Part shown: in pieces, positions 26,630-36,396 of the stretch
How positions within the stretch are numbered: the first letter of the stretch is position 1
How the letters are laid out: each line of letters opens with the position of its first letter
Source: JBFONV01 sp040779335
GTDB taxonomy: Bacteria; Pseudomonadota; Gammaproteobacteria; Enterobacterales; Alteromonadaceae
Assembly: GCA_040779335.1 (NCBI GenBank)
Contig: JBFONV010000007.1
Span: 62,001-126,000 of the forward strand
Reading direction: 5' to 3'
Length of the DNA: 64,000 nucleotides
The notes under the pieces: model-generated
What the model was told of the DNA's origin: nothing
The model's database searches: none
The model's input: only the letters and a program-made list of their open reading frames with translations
Translations under genes and position numbers: made by a program

Positions 26630-27328
26630 CTAAGACTCTGCCTGAATATGATTATCACCGGTCGCAAATGCGACTAAACGGCTGAGCTGGCTAAGCGATA
26701 GATCACAGTGTTGTTGCCAGTGATTAAAGCTGTCTTGAATGGCTGCCAAGCTTGATTTTGTTTGTATGCCACCGCTGATCACATCGTGAGCACGAAAATA
26801 GGCTTCGACATCTCGGCTGAGTATAAAAGTATCTTTGCCCAGTGCTCGCAATGCGTAAGGGCCGGTGTTACCACCTAAGCGTTGACCATGTCTTTTTAAA
26901 TACTCCCATAAGCCTATGATGTTATCACTGGGCCAGTGTGCAATAAATTCAGCAAAGCTAGAACCGTTGTGTTGGACATCAAATATCATCTGAGCATTAG
27001 CTTTTACTGTTTTTACTTTATTAAAATTTCTAATGATTGCAGGGTCTTGTGCTTTTCTCTCCATCATTTCTTCGGGCATCATCAGAATTTTTTCAATATC
27101 AAAATTGAAAAATGTCTGCTCAAAACCTGGCCATTTATTTTCAACCACTCGCCAAACAAAACCCGATTGGAAGATTTTTTTAGTAAATGCTGATAAAAAC
27201 CGATCATCAGGTACTTTCGTTAACATCTGATCGTTGTTGGGGTCGCCGAGCAATTTTTTTAAGACGGATTCGCCGCCTTTGCGGTCAGCGGCTCTTTGGT
27301 AGACAACATCAACATTTTCTAAAGCCAT
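26630..27328 (-). CDS. DNA-3-methyladenine glycosylase I-like protein
   Basis: A 232-aa protein of the Tag/adenine glycosylase family, expected to remove 3-methyladenine in base excision repair. It shows the helix-hairpin-like fold signs: FQSGFVWRVVENKWPGFEQT, FFNFDIEKILMMPEEMMER, AIIRNFNKVKTVKANAQMIF and a C-terminal GPYALRALGKDTFILSRDVE. The N-terminal cysteine of the zinc snap of E. coli Tag is not visible, so it is a Tag-like relative rather than a strict Tag. It lies between prlC (5 bp) and rsmJ (1 bp), clearly one operon. Confidence 0.82.
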   Translation of the reverse strand: MALENVDVVYQRAADRKGGESVLKKLLGDPNNDQMLTKVPDDRFLSAFTKKIFQSGFVWRVVENKWPGFEQTFFNFDIEKILMMPEEMMERKAQDPAIIRNFNKVKTVKANAQMIFDVQHNGSSFAEFIAHWPSDNIIGLWEYLKRHGQRLGGNTGPYALRALGKDTFILSRDVEAYFRAHDVISGGIQTKSSLAAIQDSFNHWQQHCDLSLSQLSRLVAFATGDNHIQAES

Positions 27329-27333
27329 CAGTA

Positions 27334-29391
27334 TTACCCTTGAATTCCACAGTGACGAAGTAACGCATCAATTTGAGGTGCGCGTCCTCTAAATGCTTTA
27401 AATAGCTCACTTGGTTCTTCTGAACCACCTTTTTCTAATATATTGGTTAAAAAGGCGTGGCCAACATCGGGGTTAAAAATGCCTTCTTCTTCAAAACGCG
27501 AAAAGGCATCAGCGGAGAGTACTTCTGCCCACTTATAGCTGTAATATCCCGCGGCATAACCACCACCAAAAATATGGCTAAAGCTGTTTTGGAAGCGATT
27601 AAATTCGGGCACTTTCACCACTGAATATTTTGCTCTAACTTGATCAAGAATTTGCTGTATTTCATCACCCACCTCAGGGTTGTAATTAGCATGCATAATA
27701 AAATCAAATAGGCTGAATTCAAGTTGACGTAGCATTTGCATCGCAGACTGAAAATTTTTCGCTGCGAGCATTTTATCGAGCATTTCCTGTGGTAAAGGTT
27801 CATTGGTCTCGTAATGGCCTGAGATAAAAGTTAACGCTTCGGGCTGCCAACACCAGTTTTCTAAAAACTGACTAGGAAGTTCGACGGCATCCCATGGCAC
27901 ACCATTAATACCCGAAACACCGCTGGCGTTAATTTGGGTAAGCATGTGATGCAGACCATGGCCAAATTCATGGAATAAGGTAACGACTTCATCATGGGTA
28001 AATAATGCCGGCTTATCACCAACAGGTTTATTGAAGTTACAGGTAAGGTAGGCAACTGGTAATTGTATTGTGCCATCGAGTTGCTCGCGTCGACCCACAC
28101 AATCATCCATCCATGCACCGCCACGCTTTTTCGCTCTGGCATATAAATCCAGATAAAAGCTTCCTCTTAGGTTACTGTCGGCGTCAAATACATCATAAAA
28201 CTTCACGTCTTTATGCCACACATCTACATTTTCACGGAGTTTAATGGTTAAACCAAACAGTCTGTGCACTACTTCAAATAGGCCGTTGACGACTTTGTTC
28301 TCTGGAAAATAAGGACGTAATTCTTCATCGGAAATAGCATAGCGGCTTTGTTTTAGTTTTTCGCTGTAATAGGCGAGATCCCATGCCTGTAGCTCTGGTT
28401 GCTGGTGTTCACTGTTAGCAAAAGCACACAATTCATCATAATCTTGCAGACCTTGTTGTTTTGATTTTTGTGCTAGGTCTTCCAGAAAGTTTAATACTTC
28501 TTCTGGTGAATTCGCCATTTTAGTGGCGAGCGACTTTTCCGCATAGTTGTTAAAGCCAAGTAACTGGGCTAATTCGTGCTTAAGCGCTAATAATTCAGCC
28601 ATAATAGGGCTGTTATCGAATTGTCCAGCATTGGGTCCCAACTCTGATGCTCTCGTGACATAGGCGCGATAAAGTTTTGCTCGCAAATCGCGATTGTCAC
28701 AGTACATCATTACTGGTAAATAACTGGGGATGTCTAAGGTAAATAACCAAGCATCTTGCTCGTCAGTGGCCTGCTCATGTGTTTTAGCCAGTTCGTGGGC
28801 CGCATCTAGTGCGCTATCGGGTAAGCCCGTTAGTTCATTTTTATCCGTAATAAGCACAGAAAAGGCATGGGTAGCGTCCAGCACATTGTTGCTGAATTGC
28901 GAGCTTAACTCGGAAAGTTTTGCGACAATTTCGCCATAGCGTTTTTTGTCGTCATCGTTCAAGGCAATGCCCGATAATTTAAAATCACGCAGGGCGTTCG
29001 TGATGACTTTTTGTTGTGCGGTATTTAGTGAGGAAAATTCTTTATTATTGGCCAATTGTTGATAGGCTTCAAACAGTCCATGGTGCTGACCGACGAAAGT
29101 GCCATATTCAGATAATAACGGTAAACATGATTCGTAGGCCTCACGTAATTCATCACTGCTGATCACCGAGTTCATATGAGAAACAGGCGACCAAATTTTA
29201 CTCAGTACATCGTCTACTTCGTCTAAGCTAGCGACCAAATTATCCCAAGTAAAATGCGTGTTTTCGGCTAATATATCTGAAATGGTGCTCTTACAATCAG
29301 CGATGGCCTTTTCAACCGCTGGTTTGATATGTTTAGGCTTGATTTGAGAAAATTTAGGGAGTTCGCCTAGCGTTAATAGTGGATTGCTCAT
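27334..29391 (-). CDS. prlC: oligopeptidase A
   Basis: Oligopeptidase A is a cytoplasmic M3 zinc peptidase that degrades peptides and cleaved signal peptides. The 685-aa length is typical. The zinc motif is VTLFHEFGHGLHHMLTQ (HEFGH), and the downstream Glu and substrate parts appear in GVPWDAVELPSQFLENW and FGGGYAAGYYSYKWAEVL. It heads the prlC / Tag-like / rsmJ operon on the minus strand. Confidence 0.96.
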   Translation of the reverse strand: MSNPLLTLGELPKFSQIKPKHIKPAVEKAIADCKSTISDILAENTHFTWDNLVASLDEVDDVLSKIWSPVSHMNSVISSDELREAYESCLPLLSEYGTFVGQHHGLFEAYQQLANNKEFSSLNTAQQKVITNALRDFKLSGIALNDDDKKRYGEIVAKLSELSSQFSNNVLDATHAFSVLITDKNELTGLPDSALDAAHELAKTHEQATDEQDAWLFTLDIPSYLPVMMYCDNRDLRAKLYRAYVTRASELGPNAGQFDNSPIMAELLALKHELAQLLGFNNYAEKSLATKMANSPEEVLNFLEDLAQKSKQQGLQDYDELCAFANSEHQQPELQAWDLAYYSEKLKQSRYAISDEELRPYFPENKVVNGLFEVVHRLFGLTIKLRENVDVWHKDVKFYDVFDADSNLRGSFYLDLYARAKKRGGAWMDDCVGRREQLDGTIQLPVAYLTCNFNKPVGDKPALFTHDEVVTLFHEFGHGLHHMLTQINASGVSGINGVPWDAVELPSQFLENWCWQPEALTFISGHYETNEPLPQEMLDKMLAAKNFQSAMQMLRQLEFSLFDFIMHANYNPEVGDEIQQILDQVRAKYSVVKVPEFNRFQNSFSHIFGGGYAAGYYSYKWAEVLSADAFSRFEEEGIFNPDVGHAFLTNILEKGGSEEPSELFKAFRGRAPQIDALLRHCGIQG

Positions 29392-29617
29392 AAGTGCTCT
29401 AGCGTAAAAATTAATAATGCTATAGATGTAATACCTTATAAGCCTATATTCAAGGTGTGATTGAAATTGAAACTAAATTATAAATATCAATTTAACGATC
29501 ACCTGTATAAAAAATCGCACAAATGTTGATAAGTTGTTAAAAATGTTGGTTTTATTGATCTACGCTATAATGGTTTGTATTGTTAAATAGTAATGGTGTA
29601 AATTAGCTCACATGTAA

Positions 29618-32600
29618 ATGGAATTTAAAGGTAATTCATCATCTATCATTTCGGTGAAGACAGTCCTACTTATAGGTATGTCAAAATATTGGGTTTACAT
29701 GCTAAAAATATTTGCGGTTTTCATACAGGTTTTCTTTATATTAATTTGCACTAGTGCTGCTGGAAGCGTGCCGTCGCAAATAAATAATCTACATTTGGAT
29801 AATTTGTCTGTGGATGACGGATTATCACAAGGAACAATTAATAGCATTTTGCAAGATGATGCTGGCTATATTTGGCTTGGTACAGAAAGTGGTTTAAATA
29901 TCTATGACGGCTATTCGGTGCGCGTTCTGCCTGGGCCCGATGGCGATTTTGCAAATTTTGGCGTATATAACCTAATGCAGGATAGTGCCGGTTTGATCTG
30001 GATCAACCTGTTTGGCAAGGGATTGTATACCTACAATACTAAAACCAATCAATATAAGTTTATCTTGGCAAGTGATCCAAACAATAAAGACTATTTTATT
30101 TCTGACTATATTGAGGGTGACAATAATACCTTATGGATTGCGACCTCAAAAACCGTCGGTCGATATGATCAGCGTAGCGGTGAATATCAACAAATCTTAG
30201 ATTTGACTTCGGAGTTATCTAGTAAGGACAATATCAATCGTATTGTAAAATCAGGCAACGTGCTATACATCGCGACACGAGTAGGATCTTTTGCTTATCA
30301 TATTCCTAGCAAAAAGTGGCGTAAGTTACCTGAAATAAAAGAAAAAATAGCCCATCCAAATGCATTTAACCTCGTTGAAGCCGCGAAAATATTTAACTTA
30401 TATATTCACAATAATTTACTTTATTTGGGCAGTAATGATGGCGTATTTGGTCTTGATGTTAGTTTAGTTGAACAATACATAAACAAAAGCGCAACGTTAC
30501 CTGATTACTCCCTGGTGATCGACAACGTATCTTCATGGACATTTAGAGCTGATGACGAGTATTTATATATCGGCAGTGACAAGGGCTTGTCAGCTATAAA
30601 TACTAGAGATCAGAGCGTTAACTTTTTATTTGGTTTAAGCCAAGCGTCTAAAAATGTTACCGATGATCGGATAATTTCACTGCTTAAAGACAAGCAAGGG
30701 TTGTTTTGGTTAGGGTCAAATTCTACAGGTGTATATCGATGGGATCCCCGTCGAGAAATTATTGAAAATTATCAATATCACCAAGGTGGTAAGGTCAGTT
30801 TGAGTAATAATGAGGTCTGGTCAATTCGTCAACATAGTTCACACCCAGAACAGCTGTGGGTTGCAACGTCTAATGGTCTAAATTTAATAGACATGGATAA
30901 GCGTCACATTGAACATTTTAACGTCGGCTCTGATTCGAAAAATATGTATACCAGTAGTCATATATACACATTATTTGAAGATTCCTTACATCGCTTATGG
31001 TTGTCTACCGCGAAAGGGGTTTTGTTATTTGATCCTCAGCAGAATAAGATTGTTGATTTACCGTTTTCTGAACAAACAAAAGCGTTACTGGCAGAAGAAC
31101 AATATTATATATATCTAGATAAATATGATTATCTTTGGGGGATAGGAGAAGCTGGGATTTTTAAAATGTCGGTAATAACGGGTGAGGTTTATGATCTCCC
31201 TCGCATTTCAGAAAAGCTTGATGTCGATAAAATTTTCAGTTTTTTGGGTTTTCTTCCTGGTAGTGACCAGCTATTGATGTCAACCAATGACAGTGTCTGG
31301 GGCTATAACGTCAATACAGAAGAGTTTTCTTTATTGTATAAACAATCCGGTATTTTAGGCACCGAATGGGCTTATGTGGATAGTTGGGCGATAGATAGAA
31401 ATAACACGTTATGGTTAGGCTTTAGTAGTGTTGGAATTGTTGGGCTTTCGTTACCTGATTTTGAACAGAAATATTTTTATCATAAAGGTAACTCCATTAT
31501 TGATAATAATATTTATGGAGTAATGGCTGATGCAGACGGAGACGTGTGGTTTTCTAGTCACAGTGGCATTTTTGTTTTAGATAGTGACAGTCACCATATT
31601 CAAAATTACACCGTAGAAGATGGCTTGCCCGCGATGGAATTTAATAGTGGCGCCTACACGGTAATGAAAAATGGTGAGCTTGTGTATGGTTCAATGATTG
31701 GCGTCAGTATTTTTGATCCTATCGCCCTTAAAAATAACGATTCAGCTGATATTGAACAAGTCAAAGTTACCCAAATTAAAGTGTTGTCTCGTGAGATGAG
31801 TTTACCGCTGGTTATCGATAACAAAAGCATCTTGGAATTTAACTATGATGATGTTGGTCTGCGCTTTGATTTTTCGCCACTTTCTTATAAAAACATCAAC
31901 AAATTAATTTATCAATATCGCCTACTCGGTGACAAAACCGTCGAATATCCGCCGACCAGCAAAAATGAAATTACTTTTCCAAGCTTACCTTCTGGAAAGC
32001 ATGCTTTAGAGGTTCGAATTAAATCTCCGATAACGGGTGAATACTCTGCTGCTACGAGACTGAATTTACAAGTGAGTTATGCGCCTTGGGCCTCGCCTTT
32101 GGCCTACATGCTTTACACCATTGTAGTATTGGCATTGCTTATTTATTGGTATTTGCGGCGTGCAGCCCAACAACGAATTTTGCTCGATGCTCATGACCAA
32201 GTAAAATATAGGGAAAACAGGCTGCAATTGGCGCTTACTGGCAGTAACAGTGAAGTTTGGGATTGGCAAGCCCACAACAATCTTATGTTTGGTAAACGTA
32301 TAACTGATGAACTGGGCTATACCGATTTTGCTGATTCATATCCATTTTCCGAGCATATACAATTTATTCATCCTGACGATAAAGACAGCTTTTTATCTAA
32401 TTGGCAAAATTACTTACAACATGGCGATCAGACTGATAATTTTTCGTGTAATTATCGGATGAAAAATAGTGAGGGTAAGTGGCTGTGGTTTAAAGATTTA
32501 GGCAAAGTTGTGGCAGTTGATGGTGAAGGCAACCCTACGAGGATAACAGGTTCATATACAAATATCACCCAAGCTAGAGTCGATGAAGAACGAGCGCAAT

Positions 32601-34270
32601 ATTATGGCGATGCCTTTAGACAAACTAAAGATTGGGTGTTGATCATTAGTGACAATTTTGAAAAGGTCACCGCTAATCAGTCGCTAAGAGATGTGTTTGG
32701 CTGGGAAGATGAAGAATTTGAATTTACTACTAGCTTATTAGGGTTAGACAAAGAACGTCGTCAATTTTATCAGCAACTTCTATCAAGCTTAGGAGAAAAT
32801 TCACATTGGCGTGGCGAAGAACTAATCTCGAGCAAAGCTGGTGAAGAATATCATGTCATCGTCAATATTAATGTCAGTAAAAATGTCAACAATAACAGTT
32901 TGCACTATATCTGCGTGTTTACTGATATCACCGCACAAAAGGCCGCAGAAAAAGAACTTCGCTATTTAGCGAATTATGATTTTTTGACAGACTTACCTAA
33001 TCGTTCTTTATTACTTGACCGTATTAAGCATGCGTTAGATTATTCTAAGCGTAAGTCTACGTCTATTGCCCTATTTTTCATCGATTTAGATCGCTTCAAA
33101 CAAATTAATGATTCACTGGGCCATGATTATGGCGATTTGTTGCTCAAAGAAGTAACCCTTCGTTTGACGGGAGTATTACGTATCGACGACACCGTTGCAC
33201 GCATTGGTGGAGATGAATTTGTGGTGTTATTGGAGTCTTTTCGTGGCAATGGTCAGTTGGCTCAAATAGCACAAAAAATTATTGATGTCATCGGTCAGCC
33301 AGTAACATTGAACGATAATGTCGTTAGTGTCGGGGCTAGTATTGGTATTGCGCTATATCCCGATGATGCGACCAATTCTGACGAGTTATTACGAAATTCA
33401 GATGTTGCGATGTATCATGCGAAGCAATTAGGGCGCAACACTTTTCAATTTTTTACTCAGCGAATGAATTACGAAGCGAGTGAACGCTTACAAAAAGAGT
33501 CAAGATTAAAGCTTGCCTATGCAAACGATGAATTTATTAACTATTATCAGCCGATTGTTGACGCCAATATAGGCAAGGCCGTTGGTGTTGAATTGTTATT
33601 AAGGTGGCAGAGTAACGGAAAGATAGTTCCGCCAATGGAGTTTATATCGGTTGCTGAAGAGTTGAATCTTATTATTCCAATGACGGAAGCGGCATTAGAG
33701 CGTGGATTACGAGATTTAAAAATATGGCGGAAATTACGACCAGAGTTGTATCTTTCTATAAACTTATCGGCCCAGCATTTTTTAAAAGAAAGTTTGTTGC
33801 CATTCGTCGCTAAAATGCTGGAAAAATATGATCTTCCTGCAAATTCGGTGAAAATGGAGGTTACTGAAAGCGCGTTAATTTCAGAGCCGCAAAAAGCCAT
33901 AAAAACCATGAATGCATTAGCCGATTTAGGTATAAAGCTGGCGCTGGATGATTTTGGCACTGGCTATTCTTCGCTAACTTATTTAAAACAATTACCGTTA
34001 GATATTATCAAAATAGATCGGAGTTTTGTTTTTGGCATCGGCCATGATAAAACTAACGAAGCGATAGTTGACGCAACCTTAGTACTTGCTAAGCGTTTAG
34101 GGATGCATTGCATTGCAGAAGGGGTTGAGACTAAAGACCAACTGCGTTACCTGATTGCGAGAGAGTGTCACTATATTCAGGGGTATTTATATAGCAAACC
34201 AGTTGATTTTCAGACCATTCAGACATATTTAGAAGAAGATATGCTGGAACTTATGGCTTCTCAATTGTAA
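29618..34270 (+). CDS. propeller-Y_Y_Y-PAS-GGDEF-EAL signalling protein
   Basis: A 1550-aa membrane sensor for c-di-GMP turnover. After a signal/anchor segment (about 28-50) comes a periplasmic part made of two-component-regulator propeller repeats (NLSVDDGLSQGTINSILQDD, GYIWLGTESGLNIYDGY, LFEDSLHRLWLSTAKGVLLF), a Y_Y_Y domain (ending about 820) and a membrane helix (about 826-848). Two PAS domains (about 866-990 and 1000-1105), GGDEF and EAL follow. The GGDEF motif (near 1196) is intact with an RxxD (RIDD) site. The EAL signature reads ELL, with the catalytic Glu kept, plus DDFGTGYSS and AEGVET. Both activities are possible. Start is uncertain: ATGs at 29618, 29678 and 29699 are in frame and none has a strong ribosome binding site. 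Confidence 0.92.
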   Translation: MEFKGNSSSIISVKTVLLIGMSKYWVYMLKIFAVFIQVFFILICTSAAGSVPSQINNLHLDNLSVDDGLSQGTINSILQDDAGYIWLGTESGLNIYDGYSVRVLPGPDGDFANFGVYNLMQDSAGLIWINLFGKGLYTYNTKTNQYKFILASDPNNKDYFISDYIEGDNNTLWIATSKTVGRYDQRSGEYQQILDLTSELSSKDNINRIVKSGNVLYIATRVGSFAYHIPSKKWRKLPEIKEKIAHPNAFNLVEAAKIFNLYIHNNLLYLGSNDGVFGLDVSLVEQYINKSATLPDYSLVIDNVSSWTFRADDEYLYIGSDKGLSAINTRDQSVNFLFGLSQASKNVTDDRIISLLKDKQGLFWLGSNSTGVYRWDPRREIIENYQYHQGGKVSLSNNEVWSIRQHSSHPEQLWVATSNGLNLIDMDKRHIEHFNVGSDSKNMYTSSHIYTLFEDSLHRLWLSTAKGVLLFDPQQNKIVDLPFSEQTKALLAEEQYYIYLDKYDYLWGIGEAGIFKMSVITGEVYDLPRISEKLDVDKIFSFLGFLPGSDQLLMSTNDSVWGYNVNTEEFSLLYKQSGILGTEWAYVDSWAIDRNNTLWLGFSSVGIVGLSLPDFEQKYFYHKGNSIIDNNIYGVMADADGDVWFSSHSGIFVLDSDSHHIQNYTVEDGLPAMEFNSGAYTVMKNGELVYGSMIGVSIFDPIALKNNDSADIEQVKVTQIKVLSREMSLPLVIDNKSILEFNYDDVGLRFDFSPLSYKNINKLIYQYRLLGDKTVEYPPTSKNEITFPSLPSGKHALEVRIKSPITGEYSAATRLNLQVSYAPWASPLAYMLYTIVVLALLIYWYLRRAAQQRILLDAHDQVKYRENRLQLALTGSNSEVWDWQAHNNLMFGKRITDELGYTDFADSYPFSEHIQFIHPDDKDSFLSNWQNYLQHGDQTDNFSCNYRMKNSEGKWLWFKDLGKVVAVDGEGNPTRITGSYTNITQARVDEERAQYYGDAFRQTKDWVLIISDNFEKVTANQSLRDVFGWEDEEFEFTTSLLGLDKERRQFYQQLLSSLGENSHWRGEELISSKAGEEYHVIVNINVSKNVNNNSLHYICVFTDITAQKAAEKELRYLANYDFLTDLPNRSLLLDRIKHALDYSKRKSTSIALFFIDLDRFKQINDSLGHDYGDLLLKEVTLRLTGVLRIDDTVARIGGDEFVVLLESFRGNGQLAQIAQKIIDVIGQPVTLNDNVVSVGASIGIALYPDDATNSDELLRNSDVAMYHAKQLGRNTFQFFTQRMNYEASERLQKESRLKLAYANDEFINYYQPIVDANIGKAVGVELLLRWQSNGKIVPPMEFISVAEELNLIIPMTEAALERGLRDLKIWRKLRPELYLSINLSAQHFLKESLLPFVAKMLEKYDLPANSVKMEVTESALISEPQKAIKTMNALADLGIKLALDDFGTGYSSLTYLKQLPLDIIKIDRSFVFGIGHDKTNEAIVDATLVLAKRLGMHCIAEGVETKDQLRYLIARECHYIQGYLYSKPVDFQTIQTYLEEDMLELMASQL

Positions 34271-34372
34271 TAAAATATCAATTTCGCCTTTCTTATAGCG
34301 TACATTTAAGCAATGTTCACCGTAACGCAGATACGCTGACAACATCATTATAAAATTCAACAGGAACTTTTC

Positions 34373-35728
34373 ATGACTCAACATTTTGACTATATCTCAA
34401 TAGGAGGAGGCAGTGGCGGTATTGCTTCTGCAAATCGTGCAGCAAAACATGGTAAAAAAGTTGCCGTTATTGAAGCGAAATATATTGGTGGTACCTGCGT
34501 AAACGTTGGCTGTGTACCGAAAAAAGCAATGTGGTATGCGGGACAAATTGCTGATGCGCTGCACTATGCCAAAGATTATGGTTTTAATGCGCCACTACAA
34601 AATTTTAACTGGGCGACCTTGGTTAAAAATAGAGAAGCTTATATCGAACGGATCCATGGCGCGTACCAACGAGGTTTTGACAGTAATAACGTCACCGTAA
34701 TTAAGGGGTTTGCCAAATTTGTTAATAAAAATACCTTAGAGGTCGATGGCACTTTATACACAGCCGATCATATTACTATTGCTACAGGTGGTCGCCCGCA
34801 AATTCCAAGCATAACGGGCGCCGAATATGGTATAGACTCAGATGGTTTTTTTGCATTAACTGAACAGCCTAAAAGCGTGGCTGTGATCGGCGCTGGCTAT
34901 ATTGCCGTTGAATTAGCGGGGGTTTTTCATGCGTTAGGCAGTCAATCACATTTACTGGTACGTAAAGCAAAGCCGCTGCGTAGTTTTGACGATATGCTTA
35001 GCGACACTTTAGTTGAACAAATGGCAAAACATGGACCGACGTTACACACCCATAGTATTCCTGAACGCATTGAGAAAATGAGTGATGGCCGTTTTACCGT
35101 GCATTTAACTAATGGCAGCAGTGTCGGGCCGGTTGAAAAAGTGATTTGGGCAATTGGTAGAGAGCCAGCAACCGACAACATTAATATTGAATTAGCCGGA
35201 ATAGCGCTTGATGAACGTGGTTATATTAAAACTGATAAATATCAGAATACTAACGTTGACGGTATTTATGCTGTTGGTGACAACACTGGCAGAGCCCAAC
35301 TCACACCAGTTGCTGTTGCTGCCGGTAGAAGACTTGCGGAGCGTCTATTCAATAATAAACCTTATGAGCATTTAGATTATTCAAATATTGCCACTGTGGT
35401 CTTTAGTCATCCGGTTATTGGTACGGTAGGATTAACTGAACAGGAAGCTTATAAGGAATTTGGTGAGTCACAAGTTAAAGTGTATAAGTCACAGTTTACC
35501 GCTCTTTATCAAGCAATCACCGAAGATTACCGCGACCCTACACGTATGAAACTCGTGTGTGTCGGCAAAGAAGAAAAAATAGTCGGCATTCATAGCATAG
35601 GCTTTGGCAGCGATGAATTATTGCAAGGCTTTGCGGTTGCCTTAAAAATGGGCGCTACTAAAGCTGATTTTGATAATACTATTGCCATACATCCAACATC
35701 GGCTGAAGAGTTTGTCACTATGAATTGA
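34373..35728 (+). CDS. gorA: glutathione-disulfide reductase
   Basis: Glutathione reductase regenerates GSH from GSSG with NADPH. The 451-aa protein has the FAD motif IGGGSGGIASANRAAKHG, the redox disulfide GGTCVNVGCVPKKAMW, the NADPH motif IGAGYIAVELAG, the second FAD motif GIYAVGDNTGRAQLTPVA, and the C-terminal active-site HPTSAEEF. The start ATG follows CAGGAAC by 6 nt. It is transcribed alone. Confidence 0.96.
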   Translation: MTQHFDYISIGGGSGGIASANRAAKHGKKVAVIEAKYIGGTCVNVGCVPKKAMWYAGQIADALHYAKDYGFNAPLQNFNWATLVKNREAYIERIHGAYQRGFDSNNVTVIKGFAKFVNKNTLEVDGTLYTADHITIATGGRPQIPSITGAEYGIDSDGFFALTEQPKSVAVIGAGYIAVELAGVFHALGSQSHLLVRKAKPLRSFDDMLSDTLVEQMAKHGPTLHTHSIPERIEKMSDGRFTVHLTNGSSVGPVEKVIWAIGREPATDNINIELAGIALDERGYIKTDKYQNTNVDGIYAVGDNTGRAQLTPVAVAAGRRLAERLFNNKPYEHLDYSNIATVVFSHPVIGTVGLTEQEAYKEFGESQVKVYKSQFTALYQAITEDYRDPTRMKLVCVGKEEKIVGIHSIGFGSDELLQGFAVALKMGATKADFDNTIAIHPTSAEEFVTMN

Positions 35729-35810
35729 TAGCACCGAAAGGCTACTCTCACATGTTTAGAGCTCCGAAAAACTGCTGTTTATTCCGTAAATTTATCTGAT
35801 TTTAAATCAT

Positions 35811-35834
35811 GCACACTGAATATGTTCGGTGTGC
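35811..35834. terminator. hairpin after glutathione reductase
   Basis: GCACACTGAA / TTCGGTGTGC forms a 10-bp stem with one G-T pair and a TATG loop, 83 bp after the gor stop. No T-run follows. It may be a weak terminator or processing site. Confidence 0.35.
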
Positions 35835-35874
35835 TATCCCTCATATACCTCCTTGCTCGCTTGCTATAACCAAA

Positions 35875-35907
35875 CTAGATAACCCAACCCAAGTTGACGT
35901 TATCTAG
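35875..35907. promoter_or_regulatory. inverted repeat and -10 box before the toxin-antitoxin operon
   Basis: CTAGATAAC / GTTATCTAG are perfect 9-bp arms separated by 15 bp. The stretch lies about 75 bp before the antitoxin gene; a TATAAT (35940-35945) follows. It fits an autoregulation operator for the Xre-type antitoxin, or a factor-independent end of the upstream transcript. Confidence 0.4.
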
Positions 35908-35982
35908 GTTTAGTCAAATAGTCTTTTTGTGGACATATTTATAATAAAGGTCTATTCTAAGATATATTCTCAATGAGGAATA

Positions 35983-36396
35983 ATGACTATGGTTGCACAA
36001 ACTACAAAGCCTTTAACGCAAAACCCTAAAGCTTCTAAAGCATCTGTAGGGTTGAAGGCGGTATTCACTATTCTTGCAAAATGGGGATGTTCTAATGAGC
36101 AAATTCAGCATATTTTAAGGATATCTCGGGCTGCTTTTTATAAATATCGAGAGCAACCAGAATCCGCCAGATTATCTGAAGATCAATTAGAACGTATTAG
36201 TTACATTCTCAATATACATGCAACGTTGCGCATGGTGTTTTCAAATAACGAGAATATTTATGGTTACATGAAAATGCCTAACCATAATCCCTATTTTGAA
36301 GGCAAAGCGCCGTTAGATATTATCTCTTCAGGTTCTTTTGGCTCTCTGTATGAGGTCTTTAAACGTATTGATAGTATGCGTGGCGGTCAGTGGTAA
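35983..36396 (+). CDS. Xre/MbcA/ParS-type antitoxin
   Basis: A 137-aa antitoxin that would bind and neutralise the downstream RES toxin and repress its own operon. An N-terminal helix-turn-helix-like part (LKAVFTILAKWGCSNEQIQH, ISRAAFYKYRE) is followed by the toxin-binding DUF2384 domain (SYILNIHATLRMVF, KAPLDIISSGSFGSLYEVFK). A GAGGAA ribosome binding site precedes the ATG. The stop overlaps the toxin start by 7 bp, so expression is coupled, as is usual in type II systems. Confidence 0.9.
   Translation: MTMVAQTTKPLTQNPKASKASVGLKAVFTILAKWGCSNEQIQHILRISRAAFYKYREQPESARLSEDQLERISYILNIHATLRMVFSNNENIYGYMKMPNHNPYFEGKAPLDIISSGSFGSLYEVFKRIDSMRGGQW

Noticed and set aside
33547..33960. 137-codon minus-strand frame inside the large c-di-GMP gene
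   Set aside because: It is antisense to a conserved EAL domain and has no protein-like motifs; a shadow frame.
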